Source: Streblospio benedicti (taxonomy: Eukaryota; Annelida; Polychaeta; Spionida; Spionidae). From it: a DNA stretch of 64,000 bases. The notes under the pieces were generated by a model. It was not told the origin of the DNA. It made no database searches and worked only from the letters and a program-made list of their open reading frames with translations. How positions within the stretch are numbered: position 1 is the stretch's first letter; each line of letters opens with the position of its first letter. The stretch covers positions 34,685,263 to 34,749,262 of the forward strand of contig CM032662.1 in assembly GCA_019095985.1 (NCBI GenBank), given 5' to 3'. The position numbers and the translations under genes were made by a program. Shown one piece after another: positions 62,021 to 64,000 of the stretch.

Positions 62021-64000
62021 CCCAGATTGTGTTAATATATCATATTCTATTGTATCATGAAGCCCACCCCCGCCATCCGCCAGCAGTGCGCATGATAAAG
62101 TCTAGCCATATCGTGCCCAAGTGGCTCATGTCACAGCCTAGTCTCAGTGTCGAGTAATAGCAAGCAATGTTGATTGTCATGTGGTCAAATCATATTTCCA
62201 AATGGTGTTGCATCCATTAACATTGCCCCCAACTGAGGTATGTTTGGAGCGTATATTGGAGAACTGGATCACCCCTGTGCAATGATTTAACAAGCAAACA
62301 AACAAACAAAAAACTTAAACAATACTAGTTTACCAAAGATGGCCTGGATCCAGTGCAAGAACGGCATTAGTGCTCGACGTATATTTCAACGTATATTACG
62401 GTGACCGCAACACGTCTGCTCAAATAGGACGCTGCAAAATACATGAGATGCTGCCATTTCCACTCTAGACGGACAGGCGAGTCAGTTAAGCGGTGCTGAT
62501 CTCCAACAGGCTGTTAAGGTCCCAGTCTGACATCACCAAGCTTTTACGCTGACACTGATATCTAATTTCAGCTATTTATTGTTGGACACATTGTCACTTA
62601 CGCCTTTTAAAGGGGTAGACTCATATTTTCCACTTTGTATTGCTCATTTCTTGCCAAACAGTAAACTTTCTGTACTGTACATCTCTGGACGATCCCTACC
62701 GCTTAAATCGTGTTAGCATTTTTTATTGGATGTCGAGTGGGGTTTTGATTCCCCAGTCCGGCACTCCCCATAATAATTGAATCAAACGCATTCGTGTACT
62801 TCGGTTAACATTCGTAAATGTCAGGCAGAGGCTTAAAGTTGGTTACATTATATAACAGTTTTCTTCCCACAGTCTTCTACAAAAAAATCTGCGTGAAAAT
62901 ATGAATAAATTTCATGCACTAACCATTTTCTGCGCACATTTGGGTTCGTGGGCCTCCATTTCAAGAAAACACTGTCTCCACACCAGGTCAATGACATCAT
63001 TGTCAAAAAAATGAAACAGAAAAAACCCAGCTAACGTCAATCTATAGACAGGCTGGTATGTTATCGTGGAGACCAGTGAGGAAGTGGACATGAGATGGAT
63101 GCGCGCGCAGCCGGATATGGAAACGTCATGGCGTGATGGGAACGTAATGGCGGGCTTTAGCTCGAACGGCAGCCTTGATGGGTTCGCAGTGTTATGAGTG
63201 GGTGCTGTGTTGCAGACCTAATACGTGAACATATAAGGAAATTGCTATATATCACCAAGTTCAGGGTGATGATACACTATATTCGATGGGTTTATGGAAA
63301 TTAGACATCCATGTTTTAATATAGCAGAATTGTGTACACACGTATGTGCTTGGTAGAAAGATGTGGGAGAGTGTGTAGAAAATGAATATACACACAACTA
63401 CCACAACTGGATTTCTTTCCAACTTAATTACAATTTCATTCGTTTTATAAATACACTATTGGGATCCGCCATAGTGTTCCAGTGTCTCGGAATATGACGA
63501 CTTAGCCCAGAATGCACAGGGTTTCCAGGGCACTACTGTCTCAAGGCTGAGGCCACTTAGGCCAAAGTTCATATTGGAGGATGACTGATAACGTGTGTCG
63601 TCTGCTTTGCTTGTTTGAACCACCTTGGTTCTCTGTCCAGGTTATATTATATTCTGTCTTCGGGTTCCGTGTTAGATGATCACTTGACACTGACGAAATA
63701 CTGCGAATGCTATATGAAACGTTCAGAACTCTAATTATTAAAGCTCAGTAGTGGTGTTTATAAACTACACTCACATAAATATAATGCATAGTAACGAGTG
63801 TTCATGGTAAGCAAGGTTATGATTTAATAGCCACTTTGGTGTCGGCATGGTGTTACACGGTGCATAGCGTGAATAATTCAAGAGTAAATTTCCAAGTGAA
63901 AATTCCTAGATCTATAATGATAAATCAATTGATTGAACGAGACTTCAATGGGCCTGTCAGTCACTATTATTCTCCCGATCTTGTTTTCTGGTGCGGAAAA
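62021..64000. other. Intergenic or intronic, no gene seen
   Basis: AT-rich with no exon-like signal; a (CAAA)n tract lies near 62290-62312. The block 63040-63190 (GATGGATGCGCGCGCAGCC) is GC-balanced but not coding. Confidence 0.4.

Overview
ORGANISM. This is animal nuclear DNA: genes are split by GT-AG introns, exons are GC-rich islands in an AT-rich background, and the sequence is full of microsatellites, MITEs and SINE-like repeats. A C1q-domain secreted protein, an EGF/Sushi membrane protein and an HNK-1/chondroitin-type sulfotransferase, together with these repeats, suggest a marine invertebrate deuterostome or lophotrochozoan (for example mollusc, brachiopod, annelid or lancelet). I cannot name the species. 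No bacterial operons, CRISPR arrays or rRNA genes were seen. LAYOUT. (1) About 1.45-10.6 kb, plus strand: the 3' part of a gene for a type I membrane protein. Five exons, all joined by phase-1 introns, encode an unrecognised Cys-containing module, an EGF-like domain, two Sushi/CCP domains, and a transmembrane helix with a short basic tail. Its 5' exons lie upstream of the window. (2) About 11.97-12.93 kb, plus strand: a carbohydrate sulfotransferase (Sulfotransfer_2, HNK1ST/C4ST-like) with its catalytic domain in one exon. (3) About 13-41 kb: no convincing host gene. It holds a Harbinger transposase relic, a Harbinger-type MITE with TTA target duplications, several long foldback elements, a tRNA-derived SINE and many pogo-like MITE copies. 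(4) 41.78-43.71 kb, plus strand: a complete four-exon C1q-domain gene of 211 codons with signal peptide, coiled coil and C1q head. (5) 45.2-46.5 kb: CpG-rich sequence around a 313-bp (AC)n tract, followed by a signal-peptide first exon (46438-46474) with a GTAAGT donor. The rest of that gene was not found. (6) 47-64 kb: a gene-poor stretch with repeats and several GC-rich islets carrying homeodomain-like and E-box-like words, possibly regulatory DNA. HOW THINGS FIT. The recognisable genes all act at or outside the cell surface (adhesion or complement-like receptor, glycan sulfation, C1q lectin-like recognition), but nothing ties them into one pathway. The strongest unusual signals are in the repeats. 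At least a dozen copies of a pogo-like MITE share mirrored ends. A CATAGGCAGATCCAGG MITE family includes a copy in which a dinucleotide microsatellite has expanded. Two foldback elements share a CTGAAGA-hairpin-GAAA module.
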